From assembly GCA_018907035.1 (NCBI GenBank), contig JACCIC010000022.1, positions 1,364,501 to 1,428,500 on the forward strand: 64,000 nt of DNA. Reading direction: 5' to 3'. Both the position numbers and the translations under genes were made by a program. This stretch comes from Sycobia sp. Sy_11. Lineage: Eukaryota > Arthropoda > Insecta > Hymenoptera > Epichrysomallidae. The notes below the pieces were generated by a model. That model saw nothing but the letters and a program-made list of their open reading frames with translations, ran no database searches and was not told the DNA's origin. This document shows, piece by piece, positions 12,403-24,700 of this stretch (within the stretch, counting starts at the first letter, position 1; each line of letters opens with the position of its first letter).

Positions 12403-13906
12403 TTACGTTCATGTTATATATACATATGCACATGCATACACGCACGCACACACACAAAATCGTAAGTATTTAATGTTGATTTCAAATTAGTATAATAAAA
12501 AATTGAGTATATAATTTTAATTAAATCAGCAGAAAGAAGGCCCAAAAAAGGGCCCAAATGCTAGGAGCTCCATACTTTTAAAAATGTACTAGCAGAAAAG
12601 CTGAACATGGATAATCAGCCGTCAATTAGAAGTGTATACACATGCATACATTGATAAACATAATCTTGGATGGATTATAAGTAGCCTATACTTTTATAAT
12701 TTTCGAGCATGTCATGCTATTTCAAATAACTGGTTAGATTATTGTATACCATACTTTCGGTTCAATCTATTCATGAAATCGGTAAATAATACTATGGGCT
12801 CAAATTTGAAAATGTAATTAGGCAGGTTTTAGTGAAATACTTAAACGAATATAAAAAAAAAAGATTGCTCGAAAATGGAATAACACTTTTGAACTGATTT
12901 GCTTTCGTGTAAACAGTTGTATCTTAATCATAACTTATTGAGCTCTTGCAACGATAAAAAAGCATTTTATATGATAGAAATTAAAGCAAAATACCCGACT
13001 ATACAGTCTCGATGTATATCGTAGCAGTGAGCCGTTTCTTAACAGAACGAGGATTACAGTTTCGTGATACGGGCGAAGTATTTGCTTATTATTGCAGCGG
13101 TAACTATATCCTGGAATGCTAGAGCTATTATTTTTAGTTTAATCCTATATTAAAATACAAGCTTCCTTACTTGTTCAAAACAATATGAAAAAAATTCTTA
13201 AATTTCATGGCTAAACAAATTTCCTATAAAGAGTGAATCAAAATCAATGCAATAATAGGGCTCTGTTGTTGATTCGTGGCGCCAGAAAATTTACATGTTC
13301 ATCAATTATCAGTTATTTTTCATTACTAACCATAAATAAATATGTGTATGAATGCTTTTTTTTCACTTTTTATAAATAGATAAACGAATGATGCAATGAT
13401 ACCCATTTTTTCATCTATTTATATAAGTTATAGACTCTTTCGTTACTATTCCTATATAGCATTGTTAAGGCGAGAGCTCGTTTTCACTATAAAAAAATGT
13501 AAAGATTTACATAGAGCTATTATGCGTGATGAAAAGTTATTTGTTATTTTTACTATTTAAAAGGACTTCCTCAAGTCGCCTAATTTCGATCCTTTGATAA
13601 GCGAATTTGCTCCAAGAAAAACCTCAATAAAAACATATGATTGTTTATATAGTTTATTTTTAAACTTATAATTCAAAAAATGTTTATGGTTGACTTTAAT
13701 GAATTTATTCATATAAGATTACTGTTTCTAGCGGAATTTCATATTTATTAAAATCGATTACTACATGCACTCATTGACCTAGAAATCGATTCTATCGAGG
13801 TCTATTAAACCCCTGTTCGGGTAAACATTTAGTCCGGTATTGAATATATTTAAAGTTAAGCATTTATTTGATATGAAAATAAGATTGATCAATGTACAAT
13901 GGGAAG

Positions 13907-13960
<54 letters not shown>

Positions 13961-15601
13961 CATTTGCAACTGTCCATATGATTAAATACTTGATTACAAT
14001 CTTGCAATATATATAAAATTTTCTATCTAATTATACGTTAAATAGACTAATAGTAAAAAATATAACGCGTAATAAATACCATATAATTTATACAGCGTAT
14101 AGAAAAACTAAAAGAAAACATTCCAGTTATTAACATACACGATCTGTATAAAAGCCGATGAAGGTTATAGAAACGCAAATAATTAATACTTTTAATTTAT
14201 TTAATTATCTACGTGTTTAATATATTATGTATCTTACTAAAAATTTGAATTATAGATGATAATTATCCATGTATATTTGCTTTAGTTTTTTCTATAAATA
14301 AAACGATTTGATACTGGATTGAAATTTTAAATAATAGAACTAGACATTATTTTTGTCTAGTAAATGATTATGACAAATTCTATAATATTTTAAATATAAA
14401 AAAATAATCTAAATTACTTCTTTTTAATGCAAAAAGATCTGTTAAATAAATCTCTAATTACTTTTTGATGGGGTTTTTATTGAAAATATTACTAGAAATT
14501 TTTTATGTGTTTTATTTAAAGAAAAATTATATCGATAGCAAATTCTAAGAAGAAATTTTATCTTTATTCAAATTTAAAAAATTATGAATAATTAATAATG
14601 CCTTTTTGTATAAATATATTTTTCATTTATTTAATTATTAATTTAACGAAGTAAAGTAAATTAGATAGGATTACCATGGCTTCCTAAAAGTGAAATATAT
14701 TTTTAATATATATATATAATAATTTTTTTATTCTCACACAAGCGATACTATTCACAGATATCTCAGTTTAATTTTCTTGTATTTATAAAATTATTATATT
14801 ATGTAATAAGTCTTTGAATTCAATTAGTCTCGAGACAGGCTTTATACATACTTGCATGCTACATTTCAACTGAAAAAGTAGACTATGAAAAAAGTTGTTT
14901 ACCGATCGCATTGATTACTGACTTTTGAAAAATATTTAGAGGTATTTTCCATCAATCGAGGAAGAATTTATGTAATGCATATTGTTCGCGATTATTTTAA
15001 ACTCCAACAGAAATGATCATTTACATAAAAGTATAAAACTTTAAAATAAAAATTTTAGTAAAAAATTAAAACAAAGTATTTCCCATTCTCCAGTTCCAGA
15101 TCTATAATAAGAGAAACGTTTTATTTATTGATGAGGACGACGTGTGGATTTAATGCGTTCACTTCTCCTTTAACCACGAGGTTTGAAATTTTCACACTGC
15201 TTTTTAATAACGTTAATCTTTGCCCTAACAAATGTTCGAGCGACAAATTTGTGCTTCCACTGGTCGAAATAATTTTCACGGATCGTTAATATATAATCAT
15301 TCGAGTCCATCTCGTACACTCACCTAAAAGTAATGTCCCAGGCCATCTGCGGTAGAACATTGAGCAGTCCGTTGAGCAGATCCGCTATGCTCAGATGCAT
15401 AATGAAAAAGTGCATCCTGGTCAGTCTCTGCTTTCTGCCCCTGCATCTCCTCAGGTAGATGGCAAGTAATACCAGTCCGTTTCCAACAAGGGTCACTCCG
15501 AGAACGAAGGCCAGCACAGCCACCTCCCAGATTGCCAATTTCTCATCCCGCCAGTCGATCTCCGATGCGGCCAACGACGGCGTGGTCGATACATCCTCCA
15601 T
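7616..15601 (-). CDS. Inotocin (oxytocin/vasopressin-like) receptor, six exons
   Basis: A class A GPCR for the insect oxytocin/vasopressin-like peptide, acting at the plasma membrane; vertebrate relatives couple mainly to Gq or Gs. Exons join in frame as 15324-15601, 10172-10379, 9709-9803, 8470-8792, 7927-8073 and 7616-7746, giving 393 residues, a usual length for the family. Visible marks: GN at 40-41 (TM1), LSIAD at 70-74 (TM2), VLPQMAWDITF before the first extracellular loop, C101 and C178 for the conserved disulfide, DRY at 125-127, DCWATF at 177-182 and AYVTW at 191-195 region (a vasopressin-receptor hallmark), TKAKI before TM6, WAAWD after TM6, NPWIY at 319-323, and a Ser/Arg-rich tail. 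Odd points: a glutamine run (233-245) in the third intracellular loop, and TSSP (277-280) where relatives have CWxP. No N-glycosylation sequon is seen in the short N-terminus. The CCAP receptor is the nearest alternative but lacks DCWATF and WAAWD. Confidence 0.93.
7840..7881. repeat. (AT)n microsatellite in receptor intron 5
   Basis: Uninterrupted AT run inside the 180-bp last intron, making up about a quarter of it. Length changes here would alter intron size directly. Confidence 0.95.
7927..8073 (-). CDS. Inotocin receptor exon 5 (TM7)
   Basis: Acceptor CAAATAG|GTCC, donor AGCCTTG|GTAAAT. It encodes TM7 with SCVNPWIY and the start of the cytoplasmic helix 8 (LTLTKFLRKM). It is not visible as a frame beginning with Met. 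Confidence 0.9.
8470..8792 (-). CDS. Inotocin receptor exon 4 (TM5, loop 3, TM6)
   Basis: Acceptor TTCGTAG|GTACAG completes W194 and starts TM5 (YSATVFLLPF). The third intracellular loop holds a CAG/CAA glutamine run. TM6 reads YVVTSSPF, and WAAWD follows. Donor TCAAGCA|GTAATT. The frame continues 62 bases into the intron before a stop, so retained-intron reads would give a truncated receptor. Confidence 0.9.
9709..9803 (-). CDS. Inotocin receptor exon 3 (second extracellular loop)
   Basis: A 95-bp exon too short for a simple frame search. Acceptor TTATGCAG|GTG, donor ACTTG|GTTTGT. It encodes VFIFSYQEAY and then DCWATF and the start of AYVTW, the diagnostic second extracellular loop of vasopressin/oxytocin receptors, with disulfide partner C178. 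Confidence 0.9.
10172..10379 (-). CDS. Inotocin receptor exon 2 (TM3-TM4)
   Basis: The acceptor ATTACTAG|ATTTCAGG keeps the frame with exon 1 (R93 then FQGGPILC). The closer CAG six bases on would break the frame. It carries C101 of the disulfide, the DRY motif, and most of TM4, ending CIPQ at the donor CAG|GTTGGT. The intron upstream is 4944 bp. Confidence 0.9.
12364..12400. repeat. (AT)n microsatellite
   Basis: Simple AT run in receptor intron 1, followed closely by a short (CA)-rich stretch near 12440. Confidence 0.95.
13909..13953. repeat. (TA)n microsatellite
   Basis: Simple TA run in receptor intron 1. Confidence 0.95.
15324..15601 (-). CDS. Inotocin receptor exon 1 (start codon, TM1-TM2)
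   Basis: Starts at ATG 15601-15599, the first in-frame ATG after an in-frame TGA, in good context (A at -3, G at +4). It encodes residues 1-92 plus two bases of R93: a 24-residue extracellular tail, TM1 and TM2. It ends at a consensus donor, TTTTAG|GTGAGT. Confidence 0.92.
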
Positions 15602-15900
15602 CGTGCTTATATAGATACAGGAAATTTGCCCCGGCGAGCATGCGAACTTGGCGTTGGCGCCTCTTTCGTATGCTTCGCTCCCCGTTATATTAAGTCAGGG
15701 GCATCAATGATGAGCGATGCTAACCGCAAAGATCGCTTTAATCGCTATCGATGCGCATCGGGCGACTCTTTCCGTTTTCTTTGAATTTATCGGGTTCCAA
15801 TGACAGACATGAGCCGTGAATGGACGGGGTTGTAGAACGGAAGCGTTTAGTCATTGCCAAGCGGAGGAGAAGGGATACTATTGGAATACCTTACGGAATC
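15602..15900 (-). promoter_or_regulatory. Probable 5' UTR/promoter region of the receptor
   Basis: Less AT-rich, CpG-bearing sequence directly upstream of the receptor start codon. A TATATAAG lies only about 10 bases before the ATG, too close to act as the TATA box of this start, so no precise start site is called. Confidence 0.35.
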
Positions 15901-17090
15901 TTTTATACGAAAGGCATTATCCCTTAATCCAATAGTTTTTCTTTTGTAACAGATAGTTTGAGAATTCACTTGATCGGTTTCACTTTGACTGAGAAGAAGC
16001 ACAAGTGATTGAGAATTTACTTCGGTGAATATTTGTATCTGATTATCCTGTCTGGATTGACAAAATATGTCATATACTTTAGAAACAGTTTTAGTTGAGT
16101 ATTAAATTTGTGATATATAGTTCCTTCATTTATTTGGTATAATCGATGAAAAAATTTTTAGATTCCTTACGTATCTCTATTATAAACTTATGATCAGTAT
16201 CACTATATTAAATTAACTTATATCAGTAAATTAAATTATGGAATATAATCAGGAAACTTTGTCAAGTCATTATTAAAAGTATGATACATTTTTTACTATA
16301 TTTTCAGTCCGTGTCCAAAATTTTGAGCACGAATTTTTTCATCATCAGAAGTTTTAACTAAATTCTCACAAGAGACCAATCGGCAATGAGACTTTTTTAA
16401 TTCTTCATTTTGGAAAAATGAAAAATTATATTCATAAATGACCTGTATATTGTGTCTTTCCTAAGGATTTTAATGAAGAAAAGAAAACAACGTATTGTCG
16501 ATTTAGATCAACGTATCGTCAACGTATTGTCGATTTAGATTTAGAACCAATATTTTATTAATTATTATTAAATTATAGTAATTATATTATAATAATCAAT
16601 TAATAAAATTACAATCGAAAATTCCAAGTTCTTAAGAAGGATGAGAGTATTTAAAAAATTTTTTAAATATGATATTTTGAATAAGTAAATCACGAGAACA
16701 TTAGTTATGGAAACTTTATAAGATGGTATAATTTTATAAATCGCTAAAAATCTATTTCTTTCTTTTTCTTACAATCATTTGAGTATATAATAGTTATTCA
16801 CGTTTGAAATCTTGTGAGCACTTGCATTAAATTATATTTATTAAAAGATATTTTGTATACCGATTTCAATATTGGATTTGGTTCTATATATATAATCAAA
16901 TTATACTCAATACTAGAAAAAAAATCAAATACCGTTCTCTTGATGCATGTGCGTTGAAGATAACGTATCGAATCGACACTGCTTATAGCCTATACTGCAT
17001 CGTAAACACACGCGATATTTTTATCAACATTAAGCACGCATAAATATATAAACGCACGCACAATTTTTATAAACCCACGTGTACAAACTT
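15900..17090. other. AT-rich intergenic stretch, nothing recognised
   Basis: No gene, RNA or clear repeat was seen. A short imperfect duplication (ACGTATTGTCGATTTAGAT) lies at about 16490-16540. Confidence 0.4.
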
Positions 17091-17269
17091 ATATATATTA
17101 CACGACGACGAGACGAAGGCAAAAATAACTGCTTGCGAACAGTGGTCGCGGATCACTGCCGATGAAGCGCCTGGCTATACAATTCCCTCTTGGCTTTGCT
17201 GTGGCCCGTACTCCTGCATCGGCAGCATCAGGGCGGAAAAGGATCGGCGCACGGGTGCTGTGGTACACA

Positions 17270-17272
<3 letters not shown>

Positions 17273-17326
<54 letters not shown>
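17273..17326. repeat. (AT)n microsatellite
   Basis: Uninterrupted AT run inside a CpG-rich island. Confidence 0.95.
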
Positions 17327-17332
<6 letters not shown>

Positions 17333-17518
17333 TTTTTGCTTCAAGAGGGCGATAAAAGAACACGCGTGCCCGATGAGGAGAAAAAGTAGCAGCGCAGAGC
17401 CGTCTTCGCGCGGAGGCGCTGCTCATTAATAATCGCGCGCTCCTCTCCCCGCACGCGGATCGATTTATAACTTCTTCTGCCGGCAAAGTGCGGACCCGTC
17501 GAGCGAGATGTGTGCTTG

Positions 17519-17542
17519 TTTGTGTGTGTGCGCGCGCGCGTG

Positions 17543-17581
<39 letters not shown>

Positions 17582-17606
17582 GGGGGTGTGTATGAGTGTG
17601 TGTGTA
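17519..17606. repeat. (GT)n/(CG)n microsatellite with G run
   Basis: A GT run with a CGCG block at the left, a run of G near 17579-17586, and a broken GT tail. Confidence 0.95.
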
Positions 17607-17655
17607 CATATAACACTGGAAAACTCTTTGGATCAAATTACTCTTTATAATAACT

Positions 17656-17658
<3 letters not shown>

Positions 17659-17705
<47 letters not shown>
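17659..17705. repeat. (TA)n microsatellite
   Basis: Simple TA run, the third microsatellite within 450 bp. Confidence 0.95.
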
Positions 17706-17708
<3 letters not shown>

Positions 17709-17709
17709 G

Positions 17710-19445
17710 ATGGTAGAATACGCAGGAAAACACGGGAATATTTGCCAGGATGAACGTTTTTCTATATAAGAAAAATATATTTGCTTTTATATCGCGCGAC
17801 ACAATAAAAGGGGGATCATTATACGAGGAAAACGAAAAGCTAAGCTTTTTAAGATTCTAGTTATTTTGTTACTTTTATGGCGACACTTTTAGGTGCCGTC
17901 GCATGCGGCAACAATTCTTATAATCCTTTTAATAATGTCAGACCGCAGCGCAATAGTTTACGTATCTTGAGACGAGGTTTTAAAACATTATACAAATTGA
18001 CTCTCCAATAATCAATTGCGTTTTTCTTTTCCTCGACGCATAGTCATTGGACTAGTTGAATGTCATTATGTGGCTGATAGTGTTGTAGAGTCTTTGTAAA
18101 TGAATTCAATTTTCTTTTTCTTTTTTATGAAGTATGTAAGTGATAAGTAAAAATTAATAGAATAATTTTTCTACTTACCTATATATACGTAGTATGTATA
18201 GGTTTAGATAAATGATCATTCGCGAATGACTGAAGTAATATATTATTTTGAACAAAATTTGCAGAATAGAAAAAAAGCCACGTAAATGTATAAGTAAGCT
18301 TGACTTTACATATGGAATTCGAGCTCATTGGGCGCTAATTTTAATTTATTAATAAAAACTCGTGCCTTAAATGTAGGTTTGAAAATTACGAAGAATTTTA
18401 CTTTTGAATGGATATTTCAAAATGTTGATCGTATAGCTACATAAATATTGAATATCCCAAAAGATTGATATTCCAATCTACAGTAGATAGTCAAAAGGTT
18501 AAGATGATCACTTAATAATATTCTTTCGTAATCAACATTCATTTAATCTTCAATTGATTATCATTAAATTATTAATTGATTTTCAAATAATTTTAGAAGC
18601 ATTGTTCTCTATAGCTTTTTTTAAAATATTCTGCCGAGTCGAGTGTAACCCAAAACAAAAATTTAATTATTATTTTTAGAATGATTCTCATCAGAAGTCA
18701 ATTTGTTGACGTACGTCTAAATTGTTCATGTACCCTCTTACACTCAATACTAGTATATGGATTATTTTAAAAATTGCGGTAAAAATTATCATTCGAATAT
18801 TTATTGAAATACTTTGAATGTCGATATAAATCTTACATGTAGCGTTGAAATATTTTTTAATTATTTATAAATCTAGTTGAAGCGATCATATAAGAGATCA
18901 AGTTTTTGCCACGATTTCTTTATAACCTCTTAGAAGATTTTTGATAAAAAAATTCTCACTTCAAATCAGTATCTACATAAATTAAAACTAATAAATAAGA
19001 AATTTTTGTCGATACCTGTCATTAATATTGACAGAATTTAAATTTTACATTATATTTAATTCACGATCGATTCATAATTCGTAATGCTTTCAAAATAAGA
19101 ATTGAAATCTTCATAACTTATATAAAAAATTTTTGTGAAAATTATTTGACGATTAATAGATTCAGCGAATTTTCGTACAACATTTGGACAAGTATTATAT
19201 CATTTAGAGGTTTTCAATTATTTTTAATTTTACATACCGTATGAATAAATTTGCGAGTTACTTTACTGTGTATTCGTTGTACGCAGCTGGAAATACAGGT
19301 TATTTCGAGATAACAGGAACAAATTCTTATTGTTAAAATTTAGTTCAGTCGAATTATATTAAATTTAAAAGAGCTACTGAAAAATACTAAATTACAACAT
19401 ACATCAAGCTCGTACTTAACCTTATAACGGAAGATAAAAAACTAT

Positions 19446-19516
<71 letters not shown>

Positions 19517-21030
19517 CATTTGTATAAAAGTCTACAGTAAAGTCTATCTAATTATGTAAAGTTCAAAATGATAATGAGTTTATTTTACATTATATAAGAT
19601 ACGGAAATGTTTGATTTGAAAAAATCATAGTCGTAGAGCATTTTGAAGAAATATTTTTCTTCGGAATCTAAAAAACTTACAATGTTACCTGTACTTGCGA
19701 TAGATTGATCAAAGGTTAGATATATTAGCGCGAATGATGGCGCGACTAATCTATAGAAAATTTACAAATCTGACTTGCCATTTATTCATTATTTTGATTC
19801 AACTTTACGCAACCGGATAGTCCGTATTTATTTTTTTTCCATCCACTTGCTATGGCAGTCGTGCGGTATGATTGATCGTCATAGTTCCTTATTTCCGCCA
19901 ATTTGTTGGAAAAAAATGTTCTTCGACAAAAAAGGAACTGCGACGAACTCCGCTGGATCGGTTCGTCTGCTTTGCAATAATTTTGAATACCGATGAAGTA
20001 GCAAGGATGAAAACATTTCGAAGATAAGCTTCGGTCTAGGAACCACGGCAAGCTTAAACTAATAATATAGATTTCGTACATCGGCTGGCGCGCGATTTGC
20101 CCGTGCGGATCGTTTGCAATGTTGGCACATTATAAATAGGTGCGAATAGTTATTAATTACGTGTTTTCCGGGAATCGCAGTGTCCCGATTTGTATACATG
20201 AGGAAAATGGCGACGAATGGGAGAGAAAAAAAATGAACGCTGATTAGCTTGAGAAATAGACGAATATAGTATATCATTCAAGTAACAACGAGTTGATCTT
20301 TTATAAATATTATATTTTCATAATTTATTTTCCTTTATTACGCAATTAAATTTATTTGAAGAATCAAAGTTCAATAATACAACCATTTCATTTTTTGAAT
20401 CTCTCGTTTATAAGTTCAGCAATAAAATATTATTTATATTATATTTTTATTAATATTTGCTTAAAAATATATGTTTCTATTATTTAAATTAAAAATTCTA
20501 GGATTTTCTACAGTTTTTAATTTAGATTATATACGTATAGTGAAGACATAGCTGTAATTTTAGATGAGATTTCTAGAAAAAACATTTAGATATCCATATA
20601 AACATGTAAAAATTTACAATTTCTTCAGTACGTAACGTACTTTTTCATTAAAAGTAAATCAAACTTTCTAAAAGCATCCTCACCTTAGGAATCTATAATG
20701 TTAGGGATACACAATATAGGGATATATAATTGCCTAGTGTTAATTCAATATGTATTGTTGTTATATTATCCTAATAGGGATCAGCGCGTTCATGCATCTG
20801 TAGATTTGATTGTTCTTCGTAACAATTAATTATGAAGTAAAGGTTATGTCGGGAATAATTTCATGTAGTAGCGAAAATTAAAGTTTTTTTTTCGATACGC
20901 TTAATAATTAAAATAATATCTTTTATCAGCTCAGAATAAATTAACAATCAGTATACAATGAATTAAATTCAGCAAATGAGAATAAAATTTTTCATAACTT
21001 GAATGAACAAGAATCAAAACTCATCCGTAC
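17710..21030. other. AT-rich intergenic stretch with one small GC-richer block
   Basis: No gene supported. A small GC-richer block lies at about 20070-20230 (contains CATCGGCTGGCGCGCG). A (CA)n run is listed separately. Confidence 0.4.
19449..19513. repeat. (CA)n microsatellite
   Basis: Uninterrupted AC run of about 65 bases. Confidence 0.95.
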
Positions 21031-21265
21031 AATCCGGTATTGGTTGAGGGAGCGAAACGCACAATGTGGCCTTTGCATAATACCATTAAAAACTATACAA
21101 GAAATAAACGAGCGTTAAAACAATGGGAGAAACGTGAAATCGGTATGTTCCGAGAGACGATAGTCGTCTTAGTCTTATTTTTTTCCGTTCCTCGTGCCGG
21201 CTCCCGATGGACTTTTTTCCTTAGCGCCATCTTTTTTTTCCTGTTTCATTTTTTGTTTTGCCCAG

Positions 21266-21305
21266 GACCGTGCCTCCCTCATTCGGCTCTCGGACTGAGC
21301 GGCAG
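21266..21305 (+). other. Candidate 40-nt micro-exon
   Basis: A very strong acceptor (pyrimidine tract from about 21229, ending TTTTGCCCAG) and a consensus donor (GGCAG|GTAAGC) flank 40 bases. Two of the three frames across it are open. It lies in a CpG-rich island (21030-21610) with no recognised coding neighbours. It may be a coding micro-exon, a noncoding-RNA exon, or chance. Confidence 0.3.
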
Positions 21306-21714
21306 GTAAGCCGTTGTCGCAGTCCGGCCCGCTGAGATCGGCAGAGATAAGGGAGCGCATCAAGAAGCGCGAGGGATAGCGGCACACGGCATAAGTATAC
21401 CTATGGACATGATGATATACACGTGCACGCGCACGGGCCCTCTGATACGTCGGTATTGCCCTTTCAGAAGAAGGATGGGTCGAACCTCGCATACTGTTTT
21501 GTTGCTCTATTACCGATTTCAAGCTCTGCGGGACTCTGGGTTTGCTGCTCCATGTTCGCGTTGTACGAAATTAAAATTGATTGAAAGCGGCCTGTTTCAT
21601 TTGAGACAGTGCGATGCAAGAATTTTTCAACATTAGAACTCGATTTATTAAGATCAATTTTAATTTAAAATTATCTACAGTTATTATTTGTCTCTACTTT
21701 ATTATTACAAATGT

Positions 21715-21718
<4 letters not shown>

Positions 21719-21765
<47 letters not shown>
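21719..21765. repeat. (AT)n microsatellite
   Basis: Simple AT run just after the CpG-rich island. Confidence 0.95.
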
Positions 21766-21769
<4 letters not shown>

Positions 21770-21771
<2 letters not shown>

Positions 21772-24700
21772 TTATAATCAAATTCATATACAATAATTTT
21801 TATTATTATTAACTTGGAAAATGATTTATATATTTTTAATTTTTATGCATGGCAATATGAATTAATTTAACTTTATTAAATTGAACAAACCATTTTTCTC
21901 TTTCTGTTTTTAAAAACCTATTGTTTTGCTATATTTTTTGAAAGTACATATTATTATCGAATATCATGTGATATATTAAAAAAATACCACAATTTTAAAG
22001 AATAATTACTTACATGTAAGAAATATATAGGTTTTGTATTAAAAGTTCTTATATTCAAACTATCCTATTTGTAGAAAGTTATAAATATTACACAAATTAT
22101 TGAAGTGACATTTACAAAACTGTAATGGTATATTTTTATAGAGTTTTTATGTAAAAAATAGTGAAAATCAATACTTTTTTCCGTCGTTATGTATATTACA
22201 CAAATATTTATAGTCCTGATAAGAGGCTAAAGGTATTGTGATTCTAATTTTTTTCTTTTGATATTTCTAATAATTTTTATGGAAAAATTCATCGCAAAAG
22301 CTCTTTTACTTTTCAGCAGGTATTTGTTTGCCATAATATTCCTGACAAAATATCATTGTATATTGTTCCATTTGAAAAGAATCATATCTACATTTAGATA
22401 AATAATTTCTAAATAAATTGTTGTAAAATTTTTTTTTTTGCAACGTATAAAGATAGATGAATTCTTAACATGTGTGTAAAGTTCCAAAGATATGTACAGG
22501 CATCAAACAGATTTTGCCTCAAAAAATGTCTACTTATAAAAACATAATACATCTTATGTGAAAATGCATAATTTTTATGATTTTAAAATTAAAATTATAT
22601 TAACAGAATTATTTCTTTATTCCTTTGATCCAGAATTATTATTTATTCCTTTAATCTGTTGTATTAAAGAACTGAAAACGCATTTAGAGGCAACAAATAT
22701 CGTGTAATTTATTCTCGAGAGTACATAGTTAAAAACTCTTAACCTGCCTATATTATTTACAATTATTTATTGTCTCCAATAAGAGTTGAAAAATATTTTA
22801 AAAAATTATAACCTTCATATCTTTCACTTTATTCTTACCGGAAGATTGTTACATTATTTTAAAAATACAATTAGGAAACCGGATCAACGATGATATTACG
22901 TAAGATCATTATCGTCCACTTTCTTCAAACTTTTTTTTATTATACATTTTAAATATATTTGTTTATACAATTATACTCAATTATGCGAATGACTAAATTA
23001 TTACGCTGATTGTGTGTAGAAAAAAGTGAACATCGAAAGATCTTAATTAATTTTAGTTTAAAAGAATTCATTTCAGCACTTTGCTATAGTTAGATTTAAT
23101 GTCAGTAATATTTTTAAAATAATAGTAATATTTACATAGAATATTATCTTCATAATGAAGTTTAGAACATTCTTTGGGTTTTTCAGTTAGCTGAAAGATT
23201 TATTAAAAAAATATTTCTCGTTATCTTTTCGGTAAGTTTTTGATTATATTTCGACTGAACCGAAAGATTATGGAATGCTTTCGGCGGACTTCAGGTTAGT
23301 ACCAATTATTAAAATGCCTATATCTGTTAATGGTAGAGCCAAAGTATCATCTATTCCAAGTGATATAGATAATTTATCGATTTTTTTAACTCTATTAACC
23401 TCTGACTATTTGAAATTTTCTTTTTAGACGAGCCACACATTCAATTCTCCTATGCATTACTTTTTCTATGTAAAGCTTGATATAATTTCTTTTAAGGAGC
23501 TGGTTTTTTGTTGCATCAGATTTTTTCTTTCGCAATCTGAAAGTTTTTTGTTTAATAACTGGACATGCTAATTGCCGTGTGAATGAAAGTCAAATGAGAA
23601 AATTGAAAGGCAAATCAATGAAAAAATTTTAACGACGTAATAGAATTGCAAATGCATTATTAAGTCAAAAGGCGCACACAAAATGTTTGGGAAAAAATCT
23701 TAAAAGATGTGAGAACATTCAGGATGTTGTAAGAAATATTACAAGAATAAAGCTTTGCATACAATAATCTGAAAAAAGAAAACGCATAAAATAGGACAAC
23801 TGAGAAGAAATATCTAAAAAAAACTAGGTCTTTAATGTGAACTATCATCCATACTAAGCTTGTAGATGGTTAATTTGATTATCAGACTATTGAGAGAAAT
23901 TTTCTAAACATGATTATAATATTGCGATGAGCAAAATCAATCAAATTATTTGTAATATTGTTATGAAGGATTTAGATTTAGATAAACATAATTGATTCCA
24001 ATGTTTCTATTTATTAAAGCTGTCTAGACGATCTACTTTATTTTATTTAAATGCTCTTAAACTTTAAAATCGGTTGAAATGTACTTCTGTCAGTGATAAG
24101 AGATTCATAATAATTTAGATTCCAGAAGTAATACAAAATGTTGTCATGCCTATCTTATTCTCGCGTATTTCTCTGGAATTATTTAAATGTTAAAAAGTTT
24201 GCTAAGGTAAACTCGTAACTAATGTATCGCATTCAACTCTGAATTTATTATCGTGGATTATTGAATGATATTCATTTATCAGAAGTCGAGTAGTTCCAAT
24301 TCCTTAACTGCGAGAATGCAAAGGTTTAAATTGTCAATTGAATCCCAATGATCATCTTGAATTTTTTATATTTTAATGAACTTTTTCAAGCTGAATGATG
24401 AAAAACTAGCTGATTTTTCAATAATGCAGAGAGTGTTTTTCAATACAACCTTATACAGTACCTTTGACAATACCTTGTGTTATATTTTGCTTTAGAGAAA
24501 AAGAATCAATGAGAAGATTCGGCATGTATGTAATAAGTGTGTGTGTGTGTGTGTGTGTGCGTGTGCGCGCGCGTGTGTTTAATATACCAGTATTCATTAA
24601 TCAATCTTGGCTTGTATGAAGGCGGTAACTCTAGAGAAATTTACAAATTTTTTTATGAATTATATTATATATTTGAACATTTTGACTTTTTAATACTAAC

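Larger units (their letters stand above)
10380..15323. other. First intron of the receptor, no nested gene seen
   Basis: AT-rich throughout. A 102-codon plus-strand frame (11205-11513) is hydrophobic at its end but has no recognisable domain and is probably chance. A short GGCCC-A6-GGGCC hairpin lies near 12540. (TA)n runs are listed separately. Confidence 0.5.
17100..17640. other. CpG-rich island interrupted by microsatellites
   Basis: CpG-rich DNA on both sides of a (TA)n run (17273-17326), followed by a (GT)n run. Long frames on both strands (for example 17175-17636 minus) pass through the microsatellites and read as Tyr-Ile or Thr-His repeats; they are not supported as genes. Confidence 0.5.

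Noticed and set aside
15605..15612. TATATAAG before the receptor start codon
   Set aside because: Only about 10 bases from the ATG, too close to direct a leader containing that start.
17175..17636. 153-codon minus-strand open frame
   Set aside because: Most of it is Thr-His and Tyr-Ile repeats from microsatellites.
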